Below, piece by piece: positions 12,067-24,151 of a stretch of 64,000 nucleotides of DNA. The translations under genes and the position numbers were made by a program. This stretch comes from Chrysaora quinquecirrha. Taxonomy: Eukaryota; Cnidaria; Scyphozoa; Semaeostomeae; Pelagiidae. Under the pieces are notes generated by a model that saw only the letters and a program-made list of their open reading frames with translations, was not told the DNA's origin and ran no database searches. The stretch spans positions 696,673 through 760,672 of the forward strand of contig JACTAT010000024.1 in assembly GCA_014526335.1 (NCBI GenBank), given 5' to 3'. Position 1 is the first letter of the stretch. Every line of letters starts with the position of its first letter.

Positions 12067-14230
12067 AGCTTGAAAGCCATTACAAATCGCACCTCTTTTC
12101 TAATCCAATTACTGACAGTGGTTCAATATCTGAATTTCTGGGTGGAGCATGGAATATCCCCGTTCCTGGACCCGTGCATAATTTTCACTCATATGAGAAA
12201 TATTTATCTAATCTGGTCAAGAGTTGTATCATTCAACTCCCCATGATTGATAGACCCCTAATGCATCGAGTCCTTTTCCACTTTTGCATTCACCCCTGTC
12301 GCAAAGGGGATTTGGCACCTGGTCGCCTTAGCAACACACGAAAAGAGGAGTTCATAACTGTTCTTCCCAAATGGGTAAATTTCAGATATGTTTCTATGAA
12401 GGACCTTTTTATTTCAGGTTCTAACATGACGAGTGTGGAACTTGCAATGGCTGTCGTCTAACAGAAAAGAATCTTGGAACATCTATATGTACAGCCAATT
12501 TGCTAAATTGTTGCCCACAAGCAACTGGTCAAGAAGCCGGAAAAGCTGCTACTTGTAACTCTAGAACACACACAGATTTTGTGCAAGATATTGCATGTAT
12601 ACCACAATATTACCTCAAATTCCTTATTTTATTATATATATTCTCCTGTTTTTCTGTTAAATGATGGCAATCTGCAGTAATCTGCAACATGTTATAAATG
12701 GATTTCATTACATTGTGAGTTCCATGTTAAATCTTCTGCTTACATAAATGCAAAAAAGTGCACACTTTCTTTTTAATAAGCAAGTGGTGAATAAGCAACT
12801 AGGGGCCGACTCTTGCTACAATTTTTGGTTAAAATAGCTTCCTTCACATCTTTGCGAACCTCTCAATTACATTGAGAAGGATGAAAGGATATGAAAAAGA
12901 GTTTTTAGAGGGTACCCAGTCAGTCCATGGGGTTCGAAGACCAGAAACGTTAAGGAAGTTGGAGGACTGGACCTGAAGTCCAGTTGCTTATAGAAAGAAC
13001 TGTATTGGAAGTGTACAAAGTAATTGTCATTATTGCATAGGAAAAAGGGAATGTGCTCTCCTTGCCAAAAAAATGAAAAACGATAAAAAAGTGGCACGCT
13101 ATAAACTATCACGATAACATTATAGCAATACTTAATGTCTGTAATAATGAAATCCAATTAGGAAAATTACTGACATTATCTGCACGCACACATAGACAAA
13201 TAATAATCTTATGCACACGAACAACTCAACTCTGGAAGCTTTTTGATGAAAACTTCCTTTTTAGTATCTAACAACGAAATTGAGCGGCTCCAAATTTGTT
13301 AGAAATCCCAAAGCATTTGATAGTTATTTAGTGTAAAACACCAATCTTTTGCAGTCATTTCTGTTTTGACGGTTAAACTTTTGCCTGCTCTTTTTCAATC
13401 CCTTACACACGATGGCACAATTGGATTTGCGGTTGGAATGTGGAATATCCCCAGTCCAGGAATTCCGTACAAGAAGAATTACATACCCGAAATATTTGTG
13501 GTAGACGGTCGAGTTTGGTTTCATTCGATTTGCCATGACGAGAAACCTCTAAATCTCAGATGGCCCCTCCAATCTGATGGTTATCGGCCGTGTGACAAGG
13601 TGATATTGCAGTACCCCTCTGATGGTGACGCCCCTGTGGCAAAGGGTTGTCTGCCTTGTTTGATGTTCTTGATAGTTATTTAGTGTAAAACACCCATCTT
13701 TTGCAGTTGCTGGACGTGCCATTTCTGTTTAAACTTTTTCCCCTTATTCTTCAATCCTTTACACATGATGGCGCAATTGGATTTGCGATTGGAATTTGGA
13801 ATATCCCCGTTCCCCGGAATTGCACACAAAAGAAGTACCTACCCAAAATATTTGTCATAGAGGGTCGCACTTGGTATCATTGGATTTGCCATGACGAGAA
13901 ACCCCTAAATCTGCAATGGTCCCTCAGATCTCATGGTTATCGACCATGTCACAAGCTGATATTGCAGGACCCCTCTGATGGTCACCCCTTCTGATGGTCA
14001 GGCCCCTGTGTCAAGGCGATATTGCAGCATGCCTCTGATGGTCACCTCCCTGTGGCAAGGTGACAATGCAGTACCTCTCTGATGCTCACAGCCCCGTGTT
14101 ACTATACCCTTTTTTCTTTTAAATTGTGGCAATGTCCAGTAATCTGCAACATGTTATCAATGGATTGGATTGCATTGGTAGTTCCATGTTTACTTTTCAG
14201 CTTACATGAATGCAGAAAAGTCCAAAACTT
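12067..14230 (+). CDS. Tandemly duplicated exon cluster, unknown protein
   Basis: Two clear exon copies start after the same acceptor (TCTTTTGCAG): about 13354-13640 and 13708-13990, a period of about 354 bp. The repeated intron end TTGATAGTTATTTAGTG lies before both. They encode related peptides with shared motifs WNIPSPGIP/WNIPVPRNC, EIFVVDGRVWFH/KIFVIEGRTWYH, ICHDEKPLNL and DGYRPCDK/HGYRPCHK. A third, degenerate copy near 12120-12180 keeps GGAWNIPVPGP. Downstream DNA is also duplicated: 12660-12770 resembles 14115-14225 (AGTAATCTGCAACATGTTAT). I do not recognise the family. Trp, Cys and His are conserved between copies, which suggests real protein. Whether a working gene remains is unclear. 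Confidence 0.45.
13935..14095. repeat. Short degenerate tandem repeat at end of exon copy
   Basis: A unit of about 50 bp recurs with the core GATATTGCAG followed by CCTCTGATGGTCA. It occurs at about 13958, 14017 and, diverged, 14065. It extends the 3' part of the second exon copy and looks like local slippage or unequal exchange. Confidence 0.5.
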
Positions 14231-17200
14231 GTCACCCCTGGACAAAAGAAAAAACGCAGAGTGTTATACATGAATGGAGTGCGTTGAGAAAGAAAAAGTG
14301 AGGGTGTGCTAATATCACAGAGCAAGAGGGAACACAAAGAACTGTCCTCTATAGTACAGCTAACCTGCATTCGATTCCTAGCTTGATGCTCTTTAAAGAG
14401 CTTATGCAAACCGGATCACCCCACATCATTGCTGCACTCTCACGATATCTAAAAGAGGTCAACAAAACTCGAAAACATCCCCTTGAGCCGTGAATTTCCC
14501 ACATTTTTCGCTTTCACTGGTATCATTATGGATTTTATTTTATTTTTATTTATATTAGTATTAGATTATACACACAGATTATACTAAGCAGCCATGCCTG
14601 TAAAAAGGTAGTGTTGAATTGCGGATTAAAAAAGAAAAGAAAAATAGGAACTCGGAGAGTTGTAACTGCTCGCTATGTTCAAACTGGACCTGAAATTGCT
14701 AGCTCAAATGAGAATCTCCTATCCCCCTATAGCAAGGCCTTCCAAGCAGTTCTGCGTGTTGGATCCTTCTTCTTGCATGATTTTGTGAAAACACAAATTT
14801 TTATGTGTGAATGCCTTAATCTGAACTCCTGCGTGTCGCAGGAACTGCTTTGGTACCGCATGTTATTTCGTGATAAACAGTATTGTGGACATATTTGGGA
14901 GGTTGCTGGAATGCAGGAATGCCCTTTTCTCCATGGAGCACTGTCAGCTAGCTATATTTCTGTCATTCTCTCGTATATTTTGGGAGCAAAGCCTGCAGCT
15001 GTATGCACGTTAAAAGCAAATTTTATCATACGTGACTGCCTGAATGGTCAAGAAATTGCACGTGATCGTCTGATTCCGCACACCCCCCTTTGGGGGCCTC
15101 CATAGTAGACAGGGTAACCAGAAAGTAGCACCAGTACCTCAAAAATGCACAATTGATCATTGACCCTGTAAATCCACCCACACAAGCGGTTGAATATTTT
15201 AAATCCCCTGCGACTGCAGGGATACCATGAGACTAGCTGCAACTGAATCCACCGTTATGGCTTATTGAAGGGTTGTTTCAATGTCCAGTAGCTCCAGTGC
15301 CCTTTGCTCCTTCTGAAAAAGCAGCAAACAATGCTTCATTATTTGTTAAATGTAAGACTCATTACCCGAGTTGTAGTTACTACTAGCAAATCAACAACCT
15401 AGACTCTGAAACAACCATTTGAGCAATCTTGCTTTGCTGTACTCTTGCTGTGACTCAACTAATGAGTCGATTCAAACGAATCTGCACCAGCACGAGCTTT
15501 TTAGTGTACACTTTCCTTGTTTTGAAGAAACCCACATAAAGACTCACTAGTCAAAGGGTCACTAGTCAAAGGGTCACATAAAGACTCACTAGTCAAAACT
15601 TGACATATACTATTGAGCCCAGCTGCAACATCAGACAACCATGAAGCCATTCCAATCTCTGCACCATCACATTATCCAAATATTCTAATCTATCATAACA
15701 TTATTTTTTTCACTTCATGTTGCTGATTTGCAGGTTTCGCATATCAGATGGCACACAATAAGATGCTCCTTGTCATATACTATTAAGCCCAGCTGCAACA
15801 TTAGACAACCATGAAGCCATTCAAATCTCTGCACCAGTAACTCAACATAAGGAACCATCCACCAAGAATGAATATGTGACGAAAATAGCAAATACAATTA
15901 CAATCCCACGAATGGGAATAGATACTATATTGTGCCCTTGCATAAGGAACCCATGTTGATAAATCCTAACCACAGTAACACATACAGCAGCCAAAAACTT
16001 CATGCCATCATCTTTGTCAAAGTTCACATCACATACAATAAATACTCAACTGTAACAACCTAGTGGGTGAAGAATCGCCATGATACAAAAGTAAAATCAC
16101 ACAAAATATCATAGAAACCAACAACTTATACCCATTACAATACCAACCCTGATTTGCAAATTCTTCTATGAAGCCAAAATGTCCATAGATGGTCAAAGCA
16201 TTGCTAATGTTGTCTCCTTAGGTTCCAGTTGATATCTGTAACCCCCTATGGTAGACAAAATTCAGGGATGAATGAGAAAATTAGCGCATCCATGGGTATC
16301 AAAGTGTGGAGAATCTACAATCCAAGGGTAGATTTGGAAAAACCAACAAAATCCAAATCTCTCACTTGAAATTGTCAGAAACCAGCACTGAAACTGAGAA
16401 CTTTCTATCTTCCATAGGGTGAAATCCAGGGTTATGGCATAGTAATTGGCCAGACTCCAGCACTGTCTGCAATTTTGACAGCAAAAATACAGACCACAGC
16501 CTATTGACACGGTCTCTTCCATAGGGCCGAGGAGTGGCATATTAAATGGAAGCTGTGGGAAAAAGTGGCCGCTAGCCCCCGTCTCCTGTACTTCTTTTGT
16601 CTTTCTTGCTTGACTGGTCTTTTGTTGAGAGGCTCGACTGTTTTTTTTGTTGAGAGGAAGAATTCACAGCGGAAGAAAGGGCAGCTGGAATTTTCTAGAC
16701 AGAACTTTGATTGAACTCTCAGAGACAGAGCTCAGAATTCGGATAGCCTCTTGAAATTGGACTTAGAATTTTACTCGTTATATATATGAACTTGGAAGGC
16801 TGGAATAACTTTGGTTATTATTCTTATTATGATTATACTTACTGGAAACGGATTTTATTCATTGAAAGAATTTACTGCCAAAATGGAAAGCAGACATTGA
16901 AGACTTCGACTCAGGTAAAATTTAACCTTATTGAGTTTTATCAACGTGAATATTATCGGACTGCCTAAATCAGGCTTGAAGCATAGAGACTCGGACTCGT
17001 CGTATAATCTTTGGTATTCATAGTTTCTATATAGTTTTGTGTGTTATTCTTTACAGTCTTCTAGATCTTGTTTTCTTGGATACGATTCTTTTGATTCTAA
17101 TTGGGAACCCATTGGTACTCTAATCTGCAGGCTTAGGACAAGTGCCTAAGCGTCGATACGAGCCAACGGCAGATCATTTCCCACAGAAGCAGCCTGAAGT

Positions 17201-17502
17201 AAATCTGTTCTCATTCCAAACTAGGACATGTTTCAACACCTGTTATTCATTTACCAACTTTGCATGTCAATATGTTCCTGCAGGCAAATCTGAATTTGGG
17301 TTTAAGGACATTAACATTACTCATTGTGCTACAGATCTATATTAGCAGACACCTTTAAAAATAAATATGCCATTTGTTGCAACAGATAGCATCTTCAGTC
17401 CCCTACCACTTGATGTGAACCCACACCCCATCCTGACCCTGAAAACCAACAATAACTGTTAAAGCATATCCCAGCCCCCAATCCAACCATAATAACCTAG
17501 CC
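14231..17502. other. Long stretch with no convincing gene
   Basis: No gene is recognised. A 164-codon open frame at 14611-15105 has no family motifs and no supporting neighbours. A 65-bp direct repeat is visible at about 15601-15665 and 15770-15836 (CAGCTGCAACAT then AACCATGAAGCCATTC). A short repeat of CACTAGTCAAAGGGTCA lies at 15547-15590. A Cys-containing open stretch at 17142-17345 may be coding but is not recognisable. Confidence 0.4.
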
Positions 17503-17945
17503 AAATTCTTAAAATTTCTTAAGGGCCGAAGGCCTAAAAGAAATAAAGATTTCATGATTATAAAATATTAAGATTTAATTGGCATCAACAAGGATTTCTG
17601 GTCCAACTAAGGATCAGGATTCTAGTATTTATCCTTGCGGTTTACGTCAACGATTCGTAAAAGAGTAAGAAATAACACTGATAGAGAAATGCAATTATTT
17701 ATTGTGTCATTTCCATAATCATGAAATCAATTCTTGTTTTCTTGCTGCTATTGTTGGGAATTTCCCCCTCTTCTTCCTCGAGTACGTCCTCTTCCTCTGC
17801 TGGATCCTCTTCCGCCTATGATTAAGATAATGCAGACTGTATTCACTGAAGTAGGGTAGGCGGGTGGGAATTAAATCTTAAGATTTTATAATCATGAAAT
17901 CTTAATTTCTTTTTAGGCCTTCGCCCTTAAGAAATTTTAAGAATT
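17503..17945. mobile_element. DIRS-related foldback remnant next to the DIRS element
   Basis: Arms 17503-17580 and 17869-17945 are inverted copies of each other (about 77 bp, few mismatches), containing TAGGCCTTCGCCCTTAAG and its complement. Positions 17555-17625 are also a degraded direct copy of the adjoining DIRS terminal repeat (TTGGCATCAACAAGGATTTC). It therefore looks like a truncated or non-autonomous relative of the DIRS element abutting the intact repeat. An internal complementary region of the same element is the alternative. Confidence 0.5.
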
Positions 17946-18032
17946 TCATTTCTTATAAAATCTTAAGATTTAATTGGCATCAACAAGGATTTCTGTTTCA
18001 ACTAGGGCCCAGTCTCCTAGTTGATCAGCCTT
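17942..18032 (+). repeat. DIRS inverted terminal repeat, 3' side of element
   Basis: The 91 bp from AATTTCATTTCTTATAAAAT to TAGTTGATCAGCCTT are the exact reverse complement of 22167-22257. The segment abuts the 3' end of the recombinase reading frame. Confidence 0.9.
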
Positions 18033-18040
18033 TTTCAAAG

Positions 18041-19355
18041 CTAATGTGGTTGACCACTTTTCCTTGATGCCAACAAAACGGTTGTGTAAGTTTCAGAGGA
18101 AGACTGTATCTTTTTGTGATAGTGTTTTTCCCACACTGAATTTCCTTTCCAGTTACCCCTGTCTAAGATATCTTTAGTTGTTAATCCCATTTGGAAAACT
18201 TTTGAGGAACTGGCTGCCCTCATTGAATGTGATTTGAATGTTTTGGTATCAATACCTGATTTCTCTAATAGGGACATTATCCATCTGGTTAGAGAAGATT
18301 TAGAGATAGGTTTGTGTGGTGGACTAACACTAAGCCAGAATTGGTCTTGTTCTTCACCAGTTAGGATTTCTCTCCAAGGTTGTGTCATTTTCAGGTATGA
18401 TTCTATGCATGTGATTGGGCACAATTCCCTGTCCTGTGGGAATGCATGAACTTTTATTGGTAGGATGGTTTTCCCTGCTTTGAGTGTTTCATGTTCTTTG
18501 TGGGATAGATTTCATAACAGTCATTAATTTTGACTGCTTGAGATATTGTCATAGCATATAATTCAGATCCCTGTTAATTGAAGTGAGTCCCAAAAGAGTT
18601 ATTGTTTTCTGAGAAAGTTGCATAGAGGTTAACTCATCATTATGGGCTAGATTAGATTTAATGTACTTGAGGACCTGTTCCACATCCCATACAAATGTAT
18701 ATTTTGGTAAAGGGGGTCGCTCTTTGGAAATGCCCTTTAGGAGAGCCGTGACTTGGGGATGTTCTCCAATTTTAAATCCCTCTATTGAGCAATGCATTGC
18801 AGATATTGCTGATCTATAATTGTTAATTGTTCGGTATGCTTTGCCTTCATCATATAGTTCAGCTAGAAAGTTAGTGACAAACTTTAAAGGGCATGTAAAT
18901 GGATCTGCCTGTTGTTTACTACACCAGCAAGAAAACTTTTCCCAGTTTGCATTGTAATTTTTTCTTGTACCTGGTGCTCTTGCATTAAGGATAAGGTTGG
19001 AAGCTGATTTTGATATGCCTGCACTTTGCATCTGTTCCCCCGAGATGAGCCATGCCGCTAACCGTAGAGTTTGGTTTTCCAGCAATGGATGTGTTGCCCC
19101 CTCTGGATTTGAGAGTAGGTTGTATTGTTGTGGGAGCAAAAGAGGGTCCCTTATTGTCATGTCCAAGAGTTGAGGGTACCAAGGCTGACCTACCCATAGT
19201 GGGGCAATTAGGATCATCTGTATACTGTGTTTCATTACTTTCCTCAGAGTTTGACCTAAGAGATTGAAAGGAGGGAATGCATATGGAAACATCTGGTCCC
19301 AGTTCTGCTGTAGAGCATTGCTTGCCTCGCTGGTTGGTTCTGATTTCCGGCTCAT
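18041..19355 (-). pseudogene. DIRS tyrosine recombinase, frameshifted
   Basis: The N-terminal core-binding part is in 18549-19355 (motifs APGTRKNYNANWEKF and AYRTINNYRSAISAMH). The catalytic part continues in two other frames. 18440-18560 reads SELYAMTISQAVKIN, then 18041-18424 holds the catalytic HSMRAASSSK (HxxR) and, near the end, WEKHYHK with the candidate nucleophilic Tyr. Shifts lie near 18560 and 18480. The enzyme would insert circular retro-cDNA by Tyr-mediated strand exchange. The arrangement downstream of RT/RNase H is as expected for DIRS. Confidence 0.8.
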
Positions 19356-21149
19356 ATACCGAGGAAGTTGGTGTGATAGCCGTGATGCAAAAAGATCGAT
19401 CTGAGGGGTCCCCAGTCTTTGGCATATTTTGTGGAATACTTTTGGGTTCAGTTTCCATTCGGATGAATCCCATGTGTTCCGGGATTCGTAATCTGCTTCC
19501 TTGTTCAGACTGGATGGTATGTATTCTACAGTGAGGGTGATCCCTGCTGATAGTAGATATTCCCATATTTGTTTGGCTATTTGTATCAGAGTTTGGTTTC
19601 TTGTGCCCCCCCATTTTCATTATGTAGGACAGGGCTGTCGTATTGTCCACCTTCAGGTGGACTGATGTCACCTTTTTTGCTTTTGGTGAATGTTTTGATG
19701 GCGAGTTCTGCTGCCATCATTTCCAGAACATTGATATGTAGCTTCTTTTCCTGTTGGGACCATTGGCCCCGTAGAAACACCCTGGCAGTGTGCTCCCCAG
19801 CCTCCTTGTGGCCCCCCTGCTGCATCGGATGTGATTGTCATTTCTGGGGGAGTGATTTTTATGGGTTTCCCAAGCGAATTGTAGAGGGTCAGGTTTTCCT
19901 TCCACCATTGCAGCTCTAGACGAGCTTCTGGTGAAAGTGATATCTTTGTCTCGTAAGATTTTGACCTCAGGTTTGATCCTAGAAGGTTTTGCAGATATCT
20001 GACCTGAATGGGAGCTGGTGAGAATGCCTGGGCTGTGGACATCAATTTCCCCACTATTTTGGCCACTTCCCTGAGTGATACCTGGGGTGACTCCAACGTG
20101 TGGTGACAAAGTTGGATGATGGTTGTTGCCTTGTTCTCTGGTATGGCAAATGTCATTTCTTCCGAGTCTATTTTTACACCCAGGAACTCCAGCATTGTTG
20201 CTGGGGTTAAGACAGATTTCTCCCAGTTTATTACAAAACCAAGATTTTGGAGTAAAAATAGAGTTGTGTCTCTTGCCATTGCTATTTCCTCCTGGGATTT
20301 TCCCATTATTAAGATGTCGTCTATGTATATTACCAATCTTATTTTTAGTTTCCTTAGGAGGGTTATTGGTGGTTTTAGAACTTTTGTGAACACTCTTGGT
20401 GCGGGTCCGAGCCCAAACACCAGAGCCATGTATTCGTACATCTTTCCGTCCCATTGAAAGCGCACGAGTTTTCTGCTTTCTTCTGCAAGATTTACCGAGT
20501 AGTATGCATTTTTTAGGTCTATTTTCACCAATAGGTCCCCCTGTTGGAGTAGTTCCTGTGCATTTTTCAGTGTTTCCATTTTGAACTTTTCGTAGGGAAT
20601 GAATTGATTTAGTGGTTTCAGATTTATGATTGGTCTGTATTGACCTTTTTCCTTTTTCTCCCTCAGAAATATGTTGCTCAAGATTTGCCCTACTTGGTTG
20701 TTTGCTGAGCGGATGACACCCATTTTCAGCATGTTTTGCACCTCCTGTGAGATTAATTGTTTTTGAGTGTTGTTCATGTTTAGCTGTTTTGGCAGCTTGC
20801 TTTGGTATGGTTTGCTCAGTAGGGGTATTTGGTAGCCCCTTATCCATTCCAGGATTATTTGATCTTTTGTTATTTTCTTCCATTGTGGCAGAAAATATTT
20901 TAATCTTCCTCCCATTGGGAGTTTTGCATTTGTTTGAGAAATCAGCCCCTTTATTAGAGGGTGGACATTTTGTTGAACTACTGGTTTTAAGGCAATGCTG
21001 GAAAGGGGTGTCATTCTCGCTGATGGACATGTTCTTACCTCTTGTGCCTCTTGTTGAAGGTTGGGAGGTTCTCCATGGCTCTGCCAGGCCACTGTCATGC
21101 CTTCGTGTGGCAGAGCCGCCTCGAAAGGGCTGCTTTCTTTTTGCCCCAT
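19356..21149 (-). pseudogene. DIRS reverse transcriptase / RNase H
   Basis: The main frame, 19668-21149, is 493 codons. Visible RT motifs are LVKIDLKNAYYSV (catalytic Asp of motif A), VFGLGPAPRVFTK and YIDDILIMG (motif C Asp-Asp). RNase H starts with TSDAAGGPQGGWGAH, then shifts frame near 19800 to INVLEMMAAELAI and near 19660 to HLKVDNTTALSYI, which holds a catalytic Asp. The segment then runs through IDLFASRLSHQLPRY towards the recombinase. An overlapping frame stays open for over 1 kb across this region (19717 to about 21050), but its product is Lys/Asn/Thr-rich and matches nothing; it is a composition shadow. Confidence 0.85.
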
Positions 21150-22142
21150 TTTGCAAGTATGGAAGCACGTTCAGCTCCACAGCCTTTGCATCCTTTTGGA
21201 TTGCTTTTAGGAAATTATTCCCAAAAAGACTGGAGGTTTCGGAATCAAGTTCCTGCTTATATTTCTCTCTTACCCAGTGATGGGCTCTATCCCTCCGACG
21301 TGCAAGGGAAGTCAGAACAGCCCTCCTCCTATGGAAAGTGACTGCTGAGATAGCTTGTGTGAGCAAAGTCACACTCTGATCAAGCTTCTCTCTGATTTTG
21401 TTTGGCTTGATTTTTCTAGAGCCCTTTTTGTGGCACATTAGCCAAAGTTTGCCCAAAGGGCCCATAACATCCCTGATTTTGGATGAAATTCGTGACAGTG
21501 ATCTGTCGTTTGCTGATGCATAACCGTTTTTGGTTTCAGCCAAATATGTCTCAATTATGTGGTCCATATTTGGAGTCGGAGGGATGTTTTTGGGGACTGG
21601 TGAGTCCTCAAGTATATTATCTTTGATTTCATCATCAGTGTAGAATTGTCTGAGCTCACGGGAAAAGATTTGGACAATGTTTTCGGAGGCTCCATGAATT
21701 GACATCAGCAGATTTTGTCATCTGCCAAAGATGGTCAGTGTTCCTCCTCAGATGACTCAGATTCACTACTAGTGTACTCTGAGTCTGAGCTCGAGCTGGA
21801 TGATGAGGAGGAAGAGTATTCTTTCCTCTTTCGTTTGGCTTTCTTTTTCAACGGAGGCATTTTAGCCTTCCTTTTGACTGTTTTCGCGAGGCGTTTAGCC
21901 TTCCTGCGCTTTCTTGGAGGCGTTTCAGCCTTCCGAGTTCTCTCATGCGGGCTCGCATGGTTTAAGTTGTCATCGCTATTATATCCCCGAATATCCGGGT
22001 AATCCTCTTCCAGTGAGGTTTCCTTTTCCAATGATTCGAAATCTTCACTCATTTCATTTGTTTCTTGACTTTTATCATTTGTCGTTGGCGTAAACCGTTC
22101 GTTTTCCGACCTCTGATCGTCTGCTCGTTGAGAAGACGCCAT
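21050..22142 (-). pseudogene. DIRS gag-like protein, frameshifted
   Basis: The first part starts at the ATG at 22142 and gives 135 residues: an acidic N-terminus, a Lys/Arg-rich block (RKRRKAKRLAKTVKRKAK) and a Ser/Asp/Glu tail. It ends at a TGA at 21735. The second part, 21705 to about 21050 in another frame, includes FSRELRQFYTDDEI, DPxP-type residues and a helical segment (KIREKLDQSVTLLTQAIS), ending in a Gly/Arg/Pro-rich stretch. Gag binds the RNA template. The break near 21715 and the overlap with the RT frame near 21149-21050 are visible; the overlap may be a natural frameshift site. Confidence 0.7.
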
Positions 22143-22166
22143 GTTTTACTTGGGCGGAAAACGAAC

Positions 22167-22257
22167 AAGGCTGATCAACTAGGAGACTGGGCCCTAGTTG
22201 AAACAGAAATCCTTGTTGATGCCAATTAAATCTTAAGATTTTATAAGAAATGAAATT
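22167..22257 (-). repeat. DIRS inverted terminal repeat, 5' side of element
   Basis: Exact 91-bp inverted partner of 17942-18032. It begins 25 bp upstream of the first gag ATG (22140-22142), so it probably also contains the transcription start region. Confidence 0.9.
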
Positions 22258-23199
22258 AGTACTCCCATATTTTTAATTTCCTGAAGTTAAAAGAGTCTCA
22301 ATCTATAGTGCTGTACCTCAGCCGCCCATCTATCACTTCTAACTTTATCGTTTCAACCTCTATGAGCAAAGAGGCTCGGACTGCGGGTGACCACCTCTAA
22401 ATCCTGCATCAAACATGGCGCTGGCCTATACCATTCGGAAAACTAATTCCAAGCCCACCCTCACTTCTTTTCAAGAGAATGCAGGGTCTTCGCAAGTCGA
22501 GACTCTGTCATTGTCATATACACCTCTGGTCTTTCACATCTCTTAGAGGCACACCTCTGTACACTGCAGCACGAAACAACATGCCACGGAAGACTTGTCC
22601 ATCACGTATGACCACTCACTCTCTTCAAATACTCAAATCCAAACAATAGGTCGTTTAACCATAAGTATCTATTGTCCTGTGCGGAACACCATTCTGATTG
22701 AACAAAGGCACATTGTTGATCCCTACAGTAAATGACCCTGTTGGCTGTAGGTAACCTACAACCAATACTACTATGTGGCCCTGCATTCTATAGGTAAGCC
22801 CAACATCCAAACAAATCAAACCAAATAAGGTATTGTGCCTTCTATATGGTTGTTCTCCATAACTTACCTTTCAAATTTGAGTAATCCTTTAGTAATGTTA
22901 CGTTGGAACCAAAAGATAAGAAAAATATTACAACAACAAGCTTAGAGTCAATAGGTAAACTTAATGAACTTGTTCATTATAAATTTAAATACAGAGCATG
23001 AAATCATAACCAATTTTTACATTTTTAGCAATCTCATCTGATTCAGAAATAGAGCAGCATTTTAAAAGAATGAAAATAGAAAAGGTAATTATAGTTAGAC
23101 TTACAGCAACTTGTACGGAAATTGTTGTTTGTTTCTAAATAGTGATTTACTTGCAAAAATTAATTGAAATTTAACTAAATTTTATTATTGTTTGAAAAG
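22258..23199. other. Stretch with no recognised feature
   Basis: No gene or repeat is recognised. A small possible exon at about 23028-23083 (after TTTTTAG, before GTAATT) has an open frame, but its end phase does not fit the next exon downstream. Confidence 0.3.
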
Positions 23200-24151
23200 A
23201 GCCTGCCAGAAATTCTCCACATTACAAGGACGAGGAAGACATGCCTATAAAGGGTAAAAATGGTTCAAATGGTAAAATATATATTGTTGCATTTAAATTC
23301 AGTCTGATTTTGAATAATTTTTGCTACTAATGCAATTGTGTTTCCAATTCTATCTCATTAGAATCAGTGGCCAAAAGTCAAAATACTAATTCTCCAAATG
23401 AACCATTCAAAATAATGTGTGATGTTGAAGGTAAAATTTTTCACGATTGCATTTGAACATGATAAACACAATATAAATATAAAACTATAAAATTCACAAT
23501 ATGAAACTTTCATGTAAATAAGACATTTTGTTCTCATGATTTTTGTAATAAACAAAACTGAACATGCAAAAGAAAAAGGCAGAAAAGAAAATGGCACACA
23601 AGTATCATGCTGTGAAGATAAAAGTAAAGAAACTGGTTTAACAACTAGTTGTTTTTTGAAATGTTTACTTGGCTCTTTGCAACATGAAAACTTATGTCTT
23701 ATAAAAAGCATAAAACTATGAAATGTTAACTTTCCTTTGCAAGACCATGAAATGAATTGTTCTGCTGTACTCAGCAGAGATAAAAAGAAACATTTGAAAG
23801 GTACTTTTGCTTCACACAATCAAGAAAGCTGTTATTTTTTTACGTATTTAAACACAGATCATGAAGTTGAAGATTATATAGCAAATGTAACATGTGTTTA
23901 ATTATTTTTATCTTATTATGCAGGTAAAAAAAGTCTCAAAAGAATCTTTAAATGAGGAAGCATGCCAAGAAACTGGTATAAGTACTGTGTATAACATAAC
24001 ATTTAGTCTTCTGTTAACACACAAACCAATAAGATTTGAAAAAGCTTACATTCTTGTAATTTTTACTTACTACAGTTTAGAGGTGGACAAAGACCATGGA
24101 ACTGACTTTACTGTACCTTGCAAAAAAAAGAAGAAGCGTACTAAAACTTGA
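23200..24151 (+). CDS. 3' end of a gene built of phase-1 micro-exons
   Basis: Exons: 23200-23253, 23362-23430, 23573-23635, 23744-23800, 23934-23975 and 24081-24151. All but the last start and end in phase 1 (a split Gly or Glu codon), so any could be skipped without breaking the frame. They encode short hydrophilic blocks such as NSPHYKDEEDMPIKG, CCEDKSKETG, NCSAVLSRDKKKHLKG and SLNEEACQETG. The last exon ends FTVPCKKKKKRTKT then a stop, a possible nuclear localisation or basic tail. Donors are mostly GTAAAA or GTATAA. Acceptors of the third and fifth exons lack good pyrimidine tracts; using CAG at 23923 instead would put a stop in the fifth. The family is not recognised and the 5' part was not found. 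Confidence 0.5.

Larger units (their letters stand above)
17942..22257 (-). mobile_element. DIRS-type tyrosine-recombinase retrotransposon, decayed
   Basis: A 4.3-kb element carries gag, reverse transcriptase/RNase H and tyrosine recombinase, all on the minus strand, between perfect inverted repeats at its ends. DIRS elements integrate circular DNA by recombinase rather than DDE integrase, so they lack LTRs and target duplications; none is seen here. Frameshifts lie in gag, in RNase H and in two places in the recombinase, so this copy should not move on its own. The acidic/basic gag start and the RT-RNase H-recombinase order fit the group. Confidence 0.85.

Noticed and set aside
14611..15105. 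164-codon open frame
   Set aside because: No recognisable motif, no splice support and no repeat elsewhere. It could be chance in this composition.
19717..21050. Long open frame overlapping the DIRS RT in another phase
   Set aside because: The product is Lys/Asn/Thr/Gly-rich with no motif, while RT motifs are clear in the other frame. It is a composition shadow.
19569..21280. Plus-strand open frames opposite the DIRS coding region
   Set aside because: Antisense shadows of RT and gag codons with Leu/Ser/Phe/Cys-rich nonsense composition.
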